Assembly: GCA_963729695.1 (NCBI GenBank)
Contig: CAVSOT010000007.1
Coordinates: 248,001-312,000, forward strand
Source of the DNA: PALSA-693 sp963729695
GTDB lineage: Bacteria; Actinomycetota; Acidimicrobiia; Acidimicrobiales; Palsa-688
DNA: 64,000 bases
Reading direction: 5' to 3'
Shown here: positions 41,827 to 50,333 of the stretch, one piece after another
Layout: the number at the start of each line of letters is the position of its first letter
Numbering within the stretch: the stretch's first letter is position 1
Position numbers and translations under genes: made by a program
The notes under the pieces: model-generated
What the model was told of the DNA's origin: nothing
The model's input: only the letters and a program-made list of their open reading frames with translations
The model's database searches: none

Positions 41827-43392
41827 TTACGCCTGCTCTGGCCCGCTCGAGCCACCGGCCGCAGGATGGCGGCGCCGGTCAGCCCGGCAAGCCCGACCCG
41901 GCCGGCCGTCTCTCGGAGGGAGAAGGAACAGGGCGAGCAGGAAGCTGAGCGAGGTGCACCCGGCGCCGGCGAGGAACGCCAGGCGGTATCCCGAGACCAG
42001 GGCGTCGAGCTCTGGAACGCCCCTCGTGACCAGCTGTGATGTGCGGGTCGCCGAGATGGTGGCCAGCAGGGCGACACCGATCGCCGCGCCAATCTGTACC
42101 GAGACGTTGACGACTCCCGAGGCGATGCCGGACTCTTGTTCGCTGGCACCCGACATGGCGATCCCTATGGTCGGCATGAACACCAAGCCGAAGCCGGTGC
42201 CCGTGAGTAGCATGGCCGGAAAGACCGCCGAGAGATACGGCGAGTCGACCGATATCGTGGCCATGACCAGCATTCCCCCGGTCACGAACAACAGACCAAC
42301 GAGGGAGAGCGACTTCAACGTGAAACGCTGGGTCAACCACGGGAGCGCGCCAAGTGAGATACCCCCCGTCATGATCGTGCTGGGAAGAAAGGCCAACCCG
42401 GTACGTAGCGGCGAGTAGTGCAGCACGTGCTGCATGTACAGCGCCCCCAGGAAGGTGAGCGCGAAGCCCCCGGCAGGGAGCAGACTTCGAACGACGGCGG
42501 AGCTCGCCAGGCTTCGACGTCGCAGCACATGCAGCGGGATGAGTGGCGTCTGGACTCGCGATTCGACCAGGAAGAAGGCCAGACCCAGCCCGACCGAGCC
42601 CACGAGGGGGCCGATGGTCGACGGCGCCGTCCAACCTGCGTCGCCTGCCTGGATCAGGCCGTAGACCGCGGCCGAGGGCGCACCCGTCACCAGCACGGCC
42701 CCGACAAAATCGGCGCCGCTTCTCCAGCCCAGTCCCGGATGGCGTGGGATCAGCCGGACTCCGACGATGAGTGCTGCCACTCCCACGGGGACGTTGATGA
42801 AGAAGATCCAGTGCCAGCTCAGGAATTCCGTGATGACGCCTCCGATGACGAGACCGAGCGAGGCCCCGCCTATGGCGACAAACGCAAATATGCTCAGGGC
42901 GATCGTGCGTTCCCGTGGTTCCGGGAACATGGGAGCCAGGATGCCGAGCACCATGGAAGCGACCAGCGCAGCGGTCGCGCCCTGCACAAAGCGGGACGCC
43001 ACGAGGACCGATCCGCTCGGGGCCAAGCCACAGATGGCCGAAGCCACGACAAAGGAGGCCAGACCCGCGAGGAACCATCGGGTTCGCCCGACGAGGTCGC
43101 CGATTCGGCCCGCCAGCAGCAGAAGGCCGCCGAAGGTGAGAAAGTAGGCATTGGCCACCCACGCCAACGAGGCTTGGGAGAAGTGCAGCTGTCGTTCGAT
43201 CACTGGTAGGGCCACGTTGACGACGGTCGCATCGAGCACGATCATCAGTTGCCCCACGCACAGGACGACCAGGATCGTCCAGCGTGTGCGCGAACGCACG
43301 TCCCCGTCCGGTGGCGCAATCGGGCGCCGGACCGAGGGTTTCGGCTCGCCGACGGACGGAACCGAATGGTCTCGGAGGATCTCCTCGGTCAC
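41827..43392 (-). CDS. MFS multidrug efflux transporter, DHA2 (EmrB/QacA) type
   Basis: A 521-residue, 14-span proton-driven exporter. VLDATVVNVALPVI is the DHA2 motif D1 in helix 1; GRIGDLVGRTRWFLAG is motif A; and the RFVQGATAALVASMVLGILAPMFP segment holds motif B/C features. The second half contains LTFLGALYMQHVLHYSPLRTGLAFLP, typical of EmrB. GTG 43392 is the start. It probably exports drugs, toxic substrates or products of the neighbouring island. It is downstream of, and in the same direction as, the amidohydrolase at 44635 but 73 nt apart. Confidence 0.88.
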   Translation of the reverse strand: MTEEILRDHSVPSVGEPKPSVRRPIAPPDGDVRSRTRWTILVVLCVGQLMIVLDATVVNVALPVIERQLHFSQASLAWVANAYFLTFGGLLLLAGRIGDLVGRTRWFLAGLASFVVASAICGLAPSGSVLVASRFVQGATAALVASMVLGILAPMFPEPRERTIALSIFAFVAIGGASLGLVIGGVITEFLSWHWIFFINVPVGVAALIVGVRLIPRHPGLGWRSGADFVGAVLVTGAPSAAVYGLIQAGDAGWTAPSTIGPLVGSVGLGLAFFLVESRVQTPLIPLHVLRRRSLASSAVVRSLLPAGGFALTFLGALYMQHVLHYSPLRTGLAFLPSTIMTGGISLGALPWLTQRFTLKSLSLVGLLFVTGGMLVMATISVDSPYLSAVFPAMLLTGTGFGLVFMPTIGIAMSGASEQESGIASGVVNVSVQIGAAIGVALLATISATRTSQLVTRGVPELDALVSGYRLAFLAGAGCTSLSFLLALFLLPPRDGRPGRACRADRRRHPAAGGSSGPEQA

Positions 43393-43465
43393 GGGAACAT
43401 TCGAAAAGAGACCTGGAGCTCCGGTGCTACGAGGGGACCTTTGCCGTCGTGGCGCAGCGTTCGCC

Positions 43466-44635
43466 TCAGAGGGCGGCGTTGGCTACGGCTGCGGGCGGCG
43501 CTTCAATCCCGTACAGATCTTGGGTATTCCGTCGGATCAGTTTTTCCACCTCGTCGTCCGAGACATCTGCCAGCATGCCGGTGAGCAGCTCATCCGATTT
43601 GGTGAAGGTGGACTCAGGGTGTGGATAGTCGCTACCCCAGAGAAGGTGGTCCACGCCGAGGACGTCTCTCATCGCGACGGCGGCCCGGTCCTCACTGAAG
43701 CTGATGTAGACGCCTTGTCGAGCGAGGTCGCTCGGAAGGGCACCATCGGAAAAACGCCAGAATTCCGGCGAGTGGCGCTCGTTGTTGCGGTAATGCCAGT
43801 CCATCCTCTGCAGCCAGTTCGGAACCCAGGCTGCCTCGTGCTCCACCGATACCAGGCGCAGACCGGGGTGGCGCTCCAACGCGCCCGACAAGACGATGTG
43901 CGTCAACGCGGTGCGAACCAGATAGTCGTGAAGGTTGACCGTATCGGACAGGGGGGTACGAATGGTGCCGGAGCTCCAGGGGCGCCGATTGGTGACGATA
44001 TGAAGGTGGAGCGGCAAGCGGGTCTCTGCGGCAGCGCCCCAAAAAGGTTCGTACTCCGGCGAGGAGTAGGGATGGCCTTCGGCGGGAGTCACCGGGATGA
44101 GCGCACCGCCGAAGCCCTTCGAAGCCAGGTTCTGGATCGAAGCAATCGCCGCGTCGATGTCGTCGACATTGATGAGCCCAATCGGCTTGACCCGGGTCTC
44201 GTATCCATCAACGGCTTCGACGATCCAGTCGTTGTAAACCCGCATGACATCGCTCACCACGGCGGAATCTGCGATCGACCAGCACATCATCGTGGCGCTG
44301 GGAATCAGGATCCCCCCATAGACGGTGTCGCTCTCATTGTCCTGCAGCCACCTGTCGATAACGGTGTAGTCCACCCCGTTGGCATAGGAAGTCCTCGCTG
44401 GCCGATCTTCTGGATCGAGGAACCGGTCACCCGGCTTGTAGGCCGCGTACACGCCCGCAGTTGGCACCCCGTCGACGACCCACGTCTCGATCCCCTCGAT
44501 CTCAACGGTATAGGGAGCTCGGTCGCGGTACTCGGATGCGACCCGGGTTCTGTAGAGGTCGGGCGGCTCTACCACGTGGGTGTCGGAGGACAACTTCCAC
44601 CCGAGCTTCCCGTTCGTCGAGACCTGGGGTGTCAC
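43466..44635 (-). CDS. Amidohydrolase-2 (ACMSD-like) family protein
   Basis: A 389-residue metal-dependent hydrolase or decarboxylase of the amidohydrolase-2 group. The N-terminus WKLSSDTHVVEPPDLY has the first metal ligand as S-D-x-H. LPLHLHIVTN is followed by IVLSGALERHPGLRLVSVEHEAAWVP, and the C-terminal signature is LLWGSDYPHPESTF with the catalytic Asp. Relatives include 2-amino-3-carboxymuconate semialdehyde decarboxylase and 2,3-dihydroxybenzoate decarboxylase. It is divergent from the cupin gene at 44921 and shares a 285-nt regulatory region. Ring-fission acid decarboxylation would fit the island, as inference. Confidence 0.85.
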   Translation of the reverse strand: MTPQVSTNGKLGWKLSSDTHVVEPPDLYRTRVASEYRDRAPYTVEIEGIETWVVDGVPTAGVYAAYKPGDRFLDPEDRPARTSYANGVDYTVIDRWLQDNESDTVYGGILIPSATMMCWSIADSAVVSDVMRVYNDWIVEAVDGYETRVKPIGLINVDDIDAAIASIQNLASKGFGGALIPVTPAEGHPYSSPEYEPFWGAAAETRLPLHLHIVTNRRPWSSGTIRTPLSDTVNLHDYLVRTALTHIVLSGALERHPGLRLVSVEHEAAWVPNWLQRMDWHYRNNERHSPEFWRFSDGALPSDLARQGVYISFSEDRAAVAMRDVLGVDHLLWGSDYPHPESTFTKSDELLTGMLADVSDDEVEKLIRRNTQDLYGIEAPPAAVANAAL

Positions 44636-44865
44636 AGCGGCTACTCCTTGTGAGGTGCTGTCGTGGTGGGCGCCGGTGCGACGCTCCCGGAAGCCCGGAG
44701 ATCGAGGACGGGCGCACGATGCCGGCCTCGCCTGCGAAAAGGTCCAACGTCACCTTATAGCACCTGGGGAAACGCCGGACAAGCCGACCTCCAGGCTCTT
44801 CCGGCCCCAGGATCCGGGCCGGCAGGTACCGCTGCCCCTGGCTGCGGAACCTTGATCCGTCGAGA

Positions 44866-44880
44866 TACTGTCTGGCGGGA
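44866..44880 (+). promoter_or_regulatory. Shared 15-nt upstream motif, copy 1 (candidate promoter/operator)
   Basis: TACTGTCTGGCGGGA, with a second near-identical copy at 52757-52771 (one mismatch), lies about 55 nt upstream of the cupin start. Here the core GTCTG-N6-CAGAC is an inverted repeat. A TACTGT -10 box or a regulator site are both possible. Confidence 0.3.
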
Positions 44881-44920
44881 CAGACCGCTGTCGTGCGATG
44901 GAGTCAAGGAGGAGAGGATC

Positions 44921-45517
44921 GTGGCTGTGGCAACAGGTCAGCGTCGCCGGGGATTGCAGCTCTTCAGCCGGACGAATCCGATCAAGGGCGAGCGGGTGAA
45001 AATGCAGCCCCCAGTGTGGGACCAACCCGCCATCGACGCCCTGCCGGAGTTCTTCGCCGGGGGCGGATCGGCGGACCAGGTTATGTTCGTGGACCCCGAC
45101 GGTACTGACGAGCATTGCCTGAGTCTGATCTGGCTCAAGGTGGCGTCCAACTACCAGCTGCCGCGGCACTCGCACACCGGGGACTGCCTGTATTACGTGA
45201 CGGCTGGGGAAGTCCATCTCGGAAACCGGGTGGTGACGGCCGGAGAAGGCTTCTTCGTGCCTTCCGACGCACCATATGCGTACTCCGCGGGACCCGACGG
45301 AGCCGAGGTCCTCGAATTCCGCGGGGCGGGCCGATCGGTGTACTCGCAGATCCACGAAAGCCCCACGGGATGGAAGCGGATTCTCCAGGGCGTTCGCGCC
45401 CATCGCGACGGATGGACCGAGGAACTGGCGCCCTATTCACAATGGTGCCGGTCTGTCTCGTCGGTGGAGTACAGCACCGCCACCGGGGAACGCAAAAATC
45501 TGACCATCAAGCGATAG
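44921..45517 (+). CDS. Cupin-domain protein A
   Basis: A 198-residue single cupin. Motif 1 is NYQLPRHSHTGDCLYYVTAGEVHLGN, with ligands H-x-H and later Glu-like positions; motif 2 is GEGFFVPSDAPYAYSAGPDGAEVLEFRG. GTG 44921 has AAGGAGGAGAGG upstream. It closely resembles the cupin at 56541 (both share PRHSH, D-C-x-YYV, FFVP.DAPY.Y.AGP.G.EVLE). It lies 14 nt before the Baeyer-Villiger monooxygenase and probably shares its mRNA. A metal-dependent isomerase or dioxygenase or a small-molecule-binding role is possible; the function is unknown. Confidence 0.8.
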   Translation: MAVATGQRRRGLQLFSRTNPIKGERVKMQPPVWDQPAIDALPEFFAGGGSADQVMFVDPDGTDEHCLSLIWLKVASNYQLPRHSHTGDCLYYVTAGEVHLGNRVVTAGEGFFVPSDAPYAYSAGPDGAEVLEFRGAGRSVYSQIHESPTGWKRILQGVRAHRDGWTEELAPYSQWCRSVSSVEYSTATGERKNLTIKR

Positions 45518-45531
45518 GCCTGGGTTCGCAC

Positions 45532-47157
45532 GTGTCGTCTACCGAGCGGGTCGACGCCGTTGTCATAGGGGCCGGGTTCGCCGGGATGTACATGGTGTAT
45601 CGCTTACGTGAGGCTGGATTTCGGGTGCAGGGCCTGGAAGCTGGCGACGACGTAGGCGGGACATGGTATTGGAATCGTTACCCGGGCGCTCGTTGCGATT
45701 CTGAGACGATGTGGTACTCCTACTCGTTCCTCGGGGACGTCGAACAACAGTGGCCGATGACGGAGCGATTTCCCAGCCAACCCGAAATCCTGCACTACCT
45801 CAATTACGTTGCCGATCGGACCGATATCCGTCGGAGTTTTGTATTCAACACCCGCGTCTCGGACATCACGTACGATGACGAAGACGGTGGGTGGACCGTC
45901 CGGACCGAGGACAGCCAGGTTCATCGTTCAAAGTGGGTCATCACGGCGGTCGGGTGTCTCTCCCACGCCAACGTCCCCAACATCGAGGATATCGACGCGT
46001 TCGCCGGTTTGATCCTTCATACCGGCGATTGGCCCCATCAGCCCGTCGATTTCTCGGGCCAGCGCGTGGGGATCATCGGGACCGGCGCCTCGGGCATCCA
46101 GGCCATACCCGTGATTGCCGAGCAGGCAGAGCACCTCACCGTCTTCCAGCGCACCGCCCAGTTCACGTTGCCAGCCGTCAACTATCCGGTTCCGCCTCAG
46201 TTGGAACGGATGTGGAAAGACAATTATGCGGAGTGGCGTCGTCGGGGCCGCCTGTCCTTTGGTGGTCTGCCCTACCCGGCTGCCCAGCGCAGCGCCTTGG
46301 ACGTAACCGCCGAGGAGCGCACCGCCGCCTTCGAGAAGGCCTGGTCCAAAGGAGCCATCGTCTTCGCCCTAGGCACCTTCAGCGACCTGTTTGTCGACGA
46401 CGACGCCAACGAGATGGCCGCTGATTTTGTTCGGGCCAAGATCGACGAGATTGTCCACGACCCGGCAGTAGCCGGGATGCTCAAGCCGCATGGTTACCCT
46501 TTCGCGGCCAAGCGGCTGCCGATGGACACCAACTACTACGAGACGTTCAATCGATCCAATGTCACCCTGGTCGATCTCAGGGCTACACCCGTCGAGCGGT
46601 GCACCCCTGCGGGCGTCGAGACCCGCGTAGGTCACCACGACCTCGACATACTCATCTTTGCCACCGGCTTCGACGCCTTAACCGGTCCGCTGCTGGCCAT
46701 GGACATCCGGGGCCGAGGCGGCGCCTCGCTCAAGGAGTTTTGGGCGGACGGACCTTCCACTTACCTCGGACTGGCCGTGCCCGGCTTTCCCAACCTGTTC
46801 ACCATCACTGGTCCCGGGAGCCCGTCAGTCTTGAGCAACATGCCGGTTTCGATCGAGCAGCACGTGGAATGGATTACTGGATGCCTGGAATGGTTGCGCC
46901 AGGAGGATGTCGACGAGATCGAGGCGGAAGCCGAAGCAACCGAGGAGTGGACGGCGCACGTCCAGGAGGCGGCTGACCGCACGATCTTCCCGAGGGCCGC
47001 GTCGTGGTACACCGGAGCCAACGTTCCCGACAAGCCTCGCCGGTTTTTGCCTTATGTCGGCGGCTGCTACGTGTATCGGCAGAAATGCGATGAGGTCGCG
47101 GCCAACCGATACGAGGGTTTTGACGTGAGATCGCACCGGCTCGCCGGCCGGGGATAG
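45532..47157 (+). CDS. Baeyer-Villiger flavin monooxygenase
   Basis: A 541-residue class B flavoprotein monooxygenase. The FAD Rossmann motif is VVIGAGFAGMYMVYRLREAG. GGTWYWNRYPGARCDSETMWYSY is typical of cyclohexanone-type enzymes, and FAGLILHTGDWP matches the BVMO fingerprint FxGxxxHxxxW. The NADPH Rossmann motif is VGIIGTGASGIQAIPVIAEQ. Using NADPH and O2 it inserts oxygen next to a ketone to give an ester or lactone. GTG 45532 is the start. An ester hydrolase gene (47167) follows after 9 nt, the expected next enzyme. Confidence 0.92.
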   Translation: MSSTERVDAVVIGAGFAGMYMVYRLREAGFRVQGLEAGDDVGGTWYWNRYPGARCDSETMWYSYSFLGDVEQQWPMTERFPSQPEILHYLNYVADRTDIRRSFVFNTRVSDITYDDEDGGWTVRTEDSQVHRSKWVITAVGCLSHANVPNIEDIDAFAGLILHTGDWPHQPVDFSGQRVGIIGTGASGIQAIPVIAEQAEHLTVFQRTAQFTLPAVNYPVPPQLERMWKDNYAEWRRRGRLSFGGLPYPAAQRSALDVTAEERTAAFEKAWSKGAIVFALGTFSDLFVDDDANEMAADFVRAKIDEIVHDPAVAGMLKPHGYPFAAKRLPMDTNYYETFNRSNVTLVDLRATPVERCTPAGVETRVGHHDLDILIFATGFDALTGPLLAMDIRGRGGASLKEFWADGPSTYLGLAVPGFPNLFTITGPGSPSVLSNMPVSIEQHVEWITGCLEWLRQEDVDEIEAEAEATEEWTAHVQEAADRTIFPRAASWYTGANVPDKPRRFLPYVGGCYVYRQKCDEVAANRYEGFDVRSHRLAGRG

Positions 47158-47166
47158 GAGCAAAGG

Positions 47167-48114
47167 ATGACGCTCGACGAGGCTACGGCCGCACTGATGG
47201 CTCGTATCGCCGAGGCCCGGCCGAAGCCAGTCAGGGAAATGACCCCGCAGGAGGCGCGCCAGTTTGCGGCTGGGATGCGGCCTCCGCCTCCTCCGGGCCC
47301 GGAGATGGCCAACGTCCTGACTCGGCGGGTCCCGGTGACGGGCGGGACGGTGCCCGTACGTATCCTCGTCCCTGGACAACGACCGGACGGGGTGATCGTG
47401 TACTACCACGGCGGTGGCTGGGTGGTGGGTTCGATCGACCAATCAGAGTTGTTGGGGCGGCGCTTGGCGCAGCGCTCGGGTTGCGTGGTCGTTCTCGTCG
47501 GGTACCGACTGGCTCCTGAATACCGGTTCCCTACTGCAGTCGATGATTGCTATGCCGCCCTCTGCTGGGTCGACCGGCATATCGAGGAGGTCGCAGGGCG
47601 GCGTGTCCCTCTTATCGTCGCGGGGGAGAGCTCGGGCGGCAATCTGGCGGCAGTGATGGCCCAGAAAGCCCGGGACCACCGCGACCCGGCTCTGGCGATG
47701 CAGGTGCTGGTATATCCCGTGCTCGACTGCGATTTTGACACCACGAGTTATGTGGATCCGGAAAACTCGTGCCTGCTGACCCGAGAGGACATGTTCTGGT
47801 TCTGGGATCAGTACGCCCCCGATCCTGCAGGGCGAACCCACCCCGACGCCTCGCCTCTGCGGGCTGGCGACCTCTCCGAGCTCCCCACCGCCGTAGTGCT
47901 CACCGCTGAGCACGATGTGCTGCGTACCGAGGGCGAGGTCTACGCCACTCGCCTGGTGTACGCCGGAGTGAAGGTTGTGCATCAGCGTTGTGAGGGCCAG
48001 ATGCACGGCTTCTTCACTATGCTGGATGCCTTGCCGGGAAGCGAGGTCGGCATCAGCTACGTAGTCGAGGCGATTCGTCAGCACCTGCTCGGCCCGGATC
48101 GGGTCACGGCCTGA
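47167..48114 (+). CDS. Alpha/beta hydrolase (hormone-sensitive-lipase family esterase)
   Basis: A 315-residue esterase. The oxyanion motif is YYHGGGWVVGS (HGGG), the nucleophile elbow is VAGESSGGNLAAV (GxSxG), and the acid and His are in TAEHDVLR and GQMHGFFTM. It hydrolyses short or medium esters and lactones. ATG 47167 has AGGAGCAAAGG upstream. Directly after a Baeyer-Villiger monooxygenase it is well placed to open the lactone or ester that enzyme makes. Confidence 0.88.
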   Translation: MTLDEATAALMARIAEARPKPVREMTPQEARQFAAGMRPPPPPGPEMANVLTRRVPVTGGTVPVRILVPGQRPDGVIVYYHGGGWVVGSIDQSELLGRRLAQRSGCVVVLVGYRLAPEYRFPTAVDDCYAALCWVDRHIEEVAGRRVPLIVAGESSGGNLAAVMAQKARDHRDPALAMQVLVYPVLDCDFDTTSYVDPENSCLLTREDMFWFWDQYAPDPAGRTHPDASPLRAGDLSELPTAVVLTAEHDVLRTEGEVYATRLVYAGVKVVHQRCEGQMHGFFTMLDALPGSEVGISYVVEAIRQHLLGPDRVTA

Positions 48115-48139
48115 CCCTGGCTCAGTCCCCACGGATAAG

Positions 48140-49336
48140 GTGACGAACAGCGGTGACCGCCTCGAGGCCGCAGGAACCGGGTTGACCGCGCTAGAAGGCA
48201 CGATGGGTACAGCGGGGGTGTGGTCGGTTGCCTACGGTTCGGGCTGTCTTTCCCAGGCGGTGGAGCGGGAGTTGGCTCGCAGCGGGGCTGCCCGCGTCCT
48301 GGTTGTCACCTCGCCGGCGGCCTTGGCCAGTGGTCCATTTGGCGACCTGTCCGCAATTCTCGGCGACCGATTGGCCGAGGTGTATGACGGCGTCGTACCG
48401 CACGTGCCTCGCCAGACGGTCTTCCACGCCCGCTCCGCCTTTGTTGCGAGCAGCGCCGACGCCATCATCAGCTTTGGGGGAGGAGCCACGACCGACGTAG
48501 CCAAAGCCCTTCGCCTGGTCATCGGCTTCGATCTAGAAGGTCCCGAGTCGTTCGACGAGGTACCGCAAGGAATCGTCGCCGATGCCATCACGCACATTGC
48601 GATCCCGACGACGGTGTCGGGCGCGGAGTTCTCGCCCGCCACCGGGGTGACCGACGACGAACTCCGCCGCAAGATCGTGATTTCCCGTCCGGGTCTGGCG
48701 CCCAACGTTACCGTTATCGACTCTCGCGTGACGGCAGCCACACCGACTCCGCTGTGGGCGACCGGCGTGGTGAAGGCGCTCGGGGATGCGATCGAGAAGA
48801 TCATGGAGGTGGGTCTGGCGCCGCACCTGGAGCCCCTGGTTCTGGAGGCTGCAAGTTGGCTGTTGGATTCACTCCAGCCGGCGAATCTGGAGCGAGATGA
48901 GGCTCGGCTCCGCGCCCAGCTGGCGTCGTGGTCGACGGTCTTTGCTGGCATCCAGTCCGGCGCGTCGATAGGGGCAGCCACGGTCTTGCGCCACCTTCTC
49001 GGTCCGGCCCTCGGGATTCCCCATGCCGCGGTCAGTGCCGTCCTGCTCCCCCAGGTGTACCAGTTGGACCGCACGGCAATACCTCGGGAACGACATGAAC
49101 GTTTGGCCCGGGCATTGGGTCTGCCCGCCGATGAGCCCACGACTGCCGTGGCGGGGCTCCTGGCCGACACGATCGCCGCAGTGCCCGTTGCGTCACGCCT
49201 CAGGGACCTCGGCGTCAATGCGGACCAGATCATTGCCGTGGCGCCGGCTGCGGCCCACGAGATCCGCCGTACGTGTGTCCGCCACCAGGCGCTCACTGAC
49301 GGGGCGGTCACCGAGATGCTCTTGGCCGCTTTTTGA
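48140..49336 (+). CDS. Iron-containing alcohol dehydrogenase / maleylacetate reductase-like
   Basis: A 398-residue group III Fe-ADH. The NAD loop FGGGATTDVAKALRLV and IPTTVSGAEFSPATGVTDDELRRKI are typical of maleylacetate reductases. Conserved Asp and His positions appear at ALGDAIEKIMEVGLAPHLEPL and LGIPHAAVSAVLLP. An alternative start is ATG 48203 (MGTAGVWSVAYG), which removes an unconserved 21-residue tail; the choice is uncertain. It would oxidise a hydroxy acid or alcohol released by the upstream hydrolase. Maleylacetate reduction is the alternative for aromatic ring catabolism. Confidence 0.8.
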   Translation: MTNSGDRLEAAGTGLTALEGTMGTAGVWSVAYGSGCLSQAVERELARSGAARVLVVTSPAALASGPFGDLSAILGDRLAEVYDGVVPHVPRQTVFHARSAFVASSADAIISFGGGATTDVAKALRLVIGFDLEGPESFDEVPQGIVADAITHIAIPTTVSGAEFSPATGVTDDELRRKIVISRPGLAPNVTVIDSRVTAATPTPLWATGVVKALGDAIEKIMEVGLAPHLEPLVLEAASWLLDSLQPANLERDEARLRAQLASWSTVFAGIQSGASIGAATVLRHLLGPALGIPHAAVSAVLLPQVYQLDRTAIPRERHERLARALGLPADEPTTAVAGLLADTIAAVPVASRLRDLGVNADQIIAVAPAAAHEIRRTCVRHQALTDGAVTEMLLAAF

Positions 49337-49374
49337 CCTCCGATCGGGCTCGACGGCGTGGGGTGGCCGCGTCT

Positions 49375-49380
49375 TATACT
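49375..49380 (+). promoter_or_regulatory. Candidate -10 box, leaderless promoter of the first tandem SDR
   Basis: TATACT ends 6 nt before ATG 49387, so transcription would begin at the start codon. No Shine-Dalgarno site is seen. The twin gene at 50334 has the same geometry. Confidence 0.5.
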
Positions 49381-49386
49381 CGCTGC

Positions 49387-50223
49387 ATGTTGCGGTTACA
49401 GGACCGGGTGGCGATCATTACGGGCGGGGCCAGCGGGATGGGTGAGGGGATAGCCATTCGGTTTGCCGAGGAGGGCGCGCGGGTCCTGGTGGCAGACGTG
49501 GACGCCGTCCGGGGGGAGAAGGTGGCCGCCGCCATTGATGGTCGTTTCGTCGAGTGCGACGTGACCCGCGAGGCCGATCTGGCCTCCGTCGTACAGACCG
49601 CCGTAGGCGACCTCGGACGCCTCGACTGCTTTGTTGGCAATGCCGGCGCCAGCGGGGTGCAGGGACCGATCACCGAGCTCGACGAGGCCGGCTTCGATCG
49701 GACGATCGCCCTGTTGCTGAAGGGGGTCGCCTTCGGCATGAAACACGCCTGCCGGGCCATGAGGGCCGGCGGTGGAGGATCCATCATCTCAACCGCCTCT
49801 TCTGCCGCCCTCCTGGCTGGACTGGGGCCGCACATCTACTCGGCGTGCAAGGCGGGCGTCGTGGCCCTCACCCGCTCCATTGCGTTCGAGGAGGGTGCGT
49901 ACGGTATCCGGGCGAACTGCATTTGCCCGGGCAGTATCGAAACGTCGATCGTGGCCCGAGCGCTCGGCGTCTACGGGGACGAGGAGAAGACCAAGCAAGT
50001 CAACGAGGCGGTCGCCGACGTCTTGAGCCCGGCCACGTCCCTGGGCCGGGTAGGCTTCCCTGCCGACATCGCCGCCGCCGCGGCCTGGTTGGCGTCGGAT
50101 GACTCGTCGTACGTCACTGGTCAGGCCATCGTTGTCGACGGCGGGCTCACCATCGGCAAGGTCCTCGGCGGTCTGCCCGAGGGTCTGGTCCCGGCTGCGG
50201 AGGGTGGGGCCGCCCACTCCTGA
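49387..50223 (+). CDS. Short-chain dehydrogenase, tandem copy 1
   Basis: A 278-residue SDR. TGGASGMGEGIAIRF binds the nucleotide, NAGASGVQ, and ISTASSAALLAGLGPHIYSACKAGVV contain the Ser-Tyr-Lys triad. It ends VVDGGLTIGKVLGGLPEGL. It has the same length (837 nt) as the next gene and shares long stretches with it (LLKGVAFGMKHACRAMRAGG), so this is a tandem duplication. It probably oxidises a ring or side-chain alcohol. Confidence 0.88.
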   Translation: MLRLQDRVAIITGGASGMGEGIAIRFAEEGARVLVADVDAVRGEKVAAAIDGRFVECDVTREADLASVVQTAVGDLGRLDCFVGNAGASGVQGPITELDEAGFDRTIALLLKGVAFGMKHACRAMRAGGGGSIISTASSAALLAGLGPHIYSACKAGVVALTRSIAFEEGAYGIRANCICPGSIETSIVARALGVYGDEEKTKQVNEAVADVLSPATSLGRVGFPADIAAAAAWLASDDSSYVTGQAIVVDGGLTIGKVLGGLPEGLVPAAEGGAAHS

Positions 50224-50321
50224 AGCGTGCTCCCGCCGGGGCTTGGTGGCGGCCGGCGACCGGGAGTGGACGGTTTCATCCTGGCTGCCGGCGCCAACCG
50301 GCGACATCAGGCGCGCGAGCC

Positions 50322-50327
50322 TATGCT
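50322..50327 (+). promoter_or_regulatory. Candidate -10 box, leaderless promoter of the second tandem SDR
   Basis: TATGCT ends 6 nt before the GTG at 50334, the same spacing as the TATACT box of the sister gene. No Shine-Dalgarno site precedes this GTG. Confidence 0.4.
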
Positions 50328-50333
50328 CCGACG

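Noticed and set aside
41194..42039. 281-codon plus-strand frame opposite the VOC and MFS genes
   Set aside because: Antisense shadow of two well-supported families.
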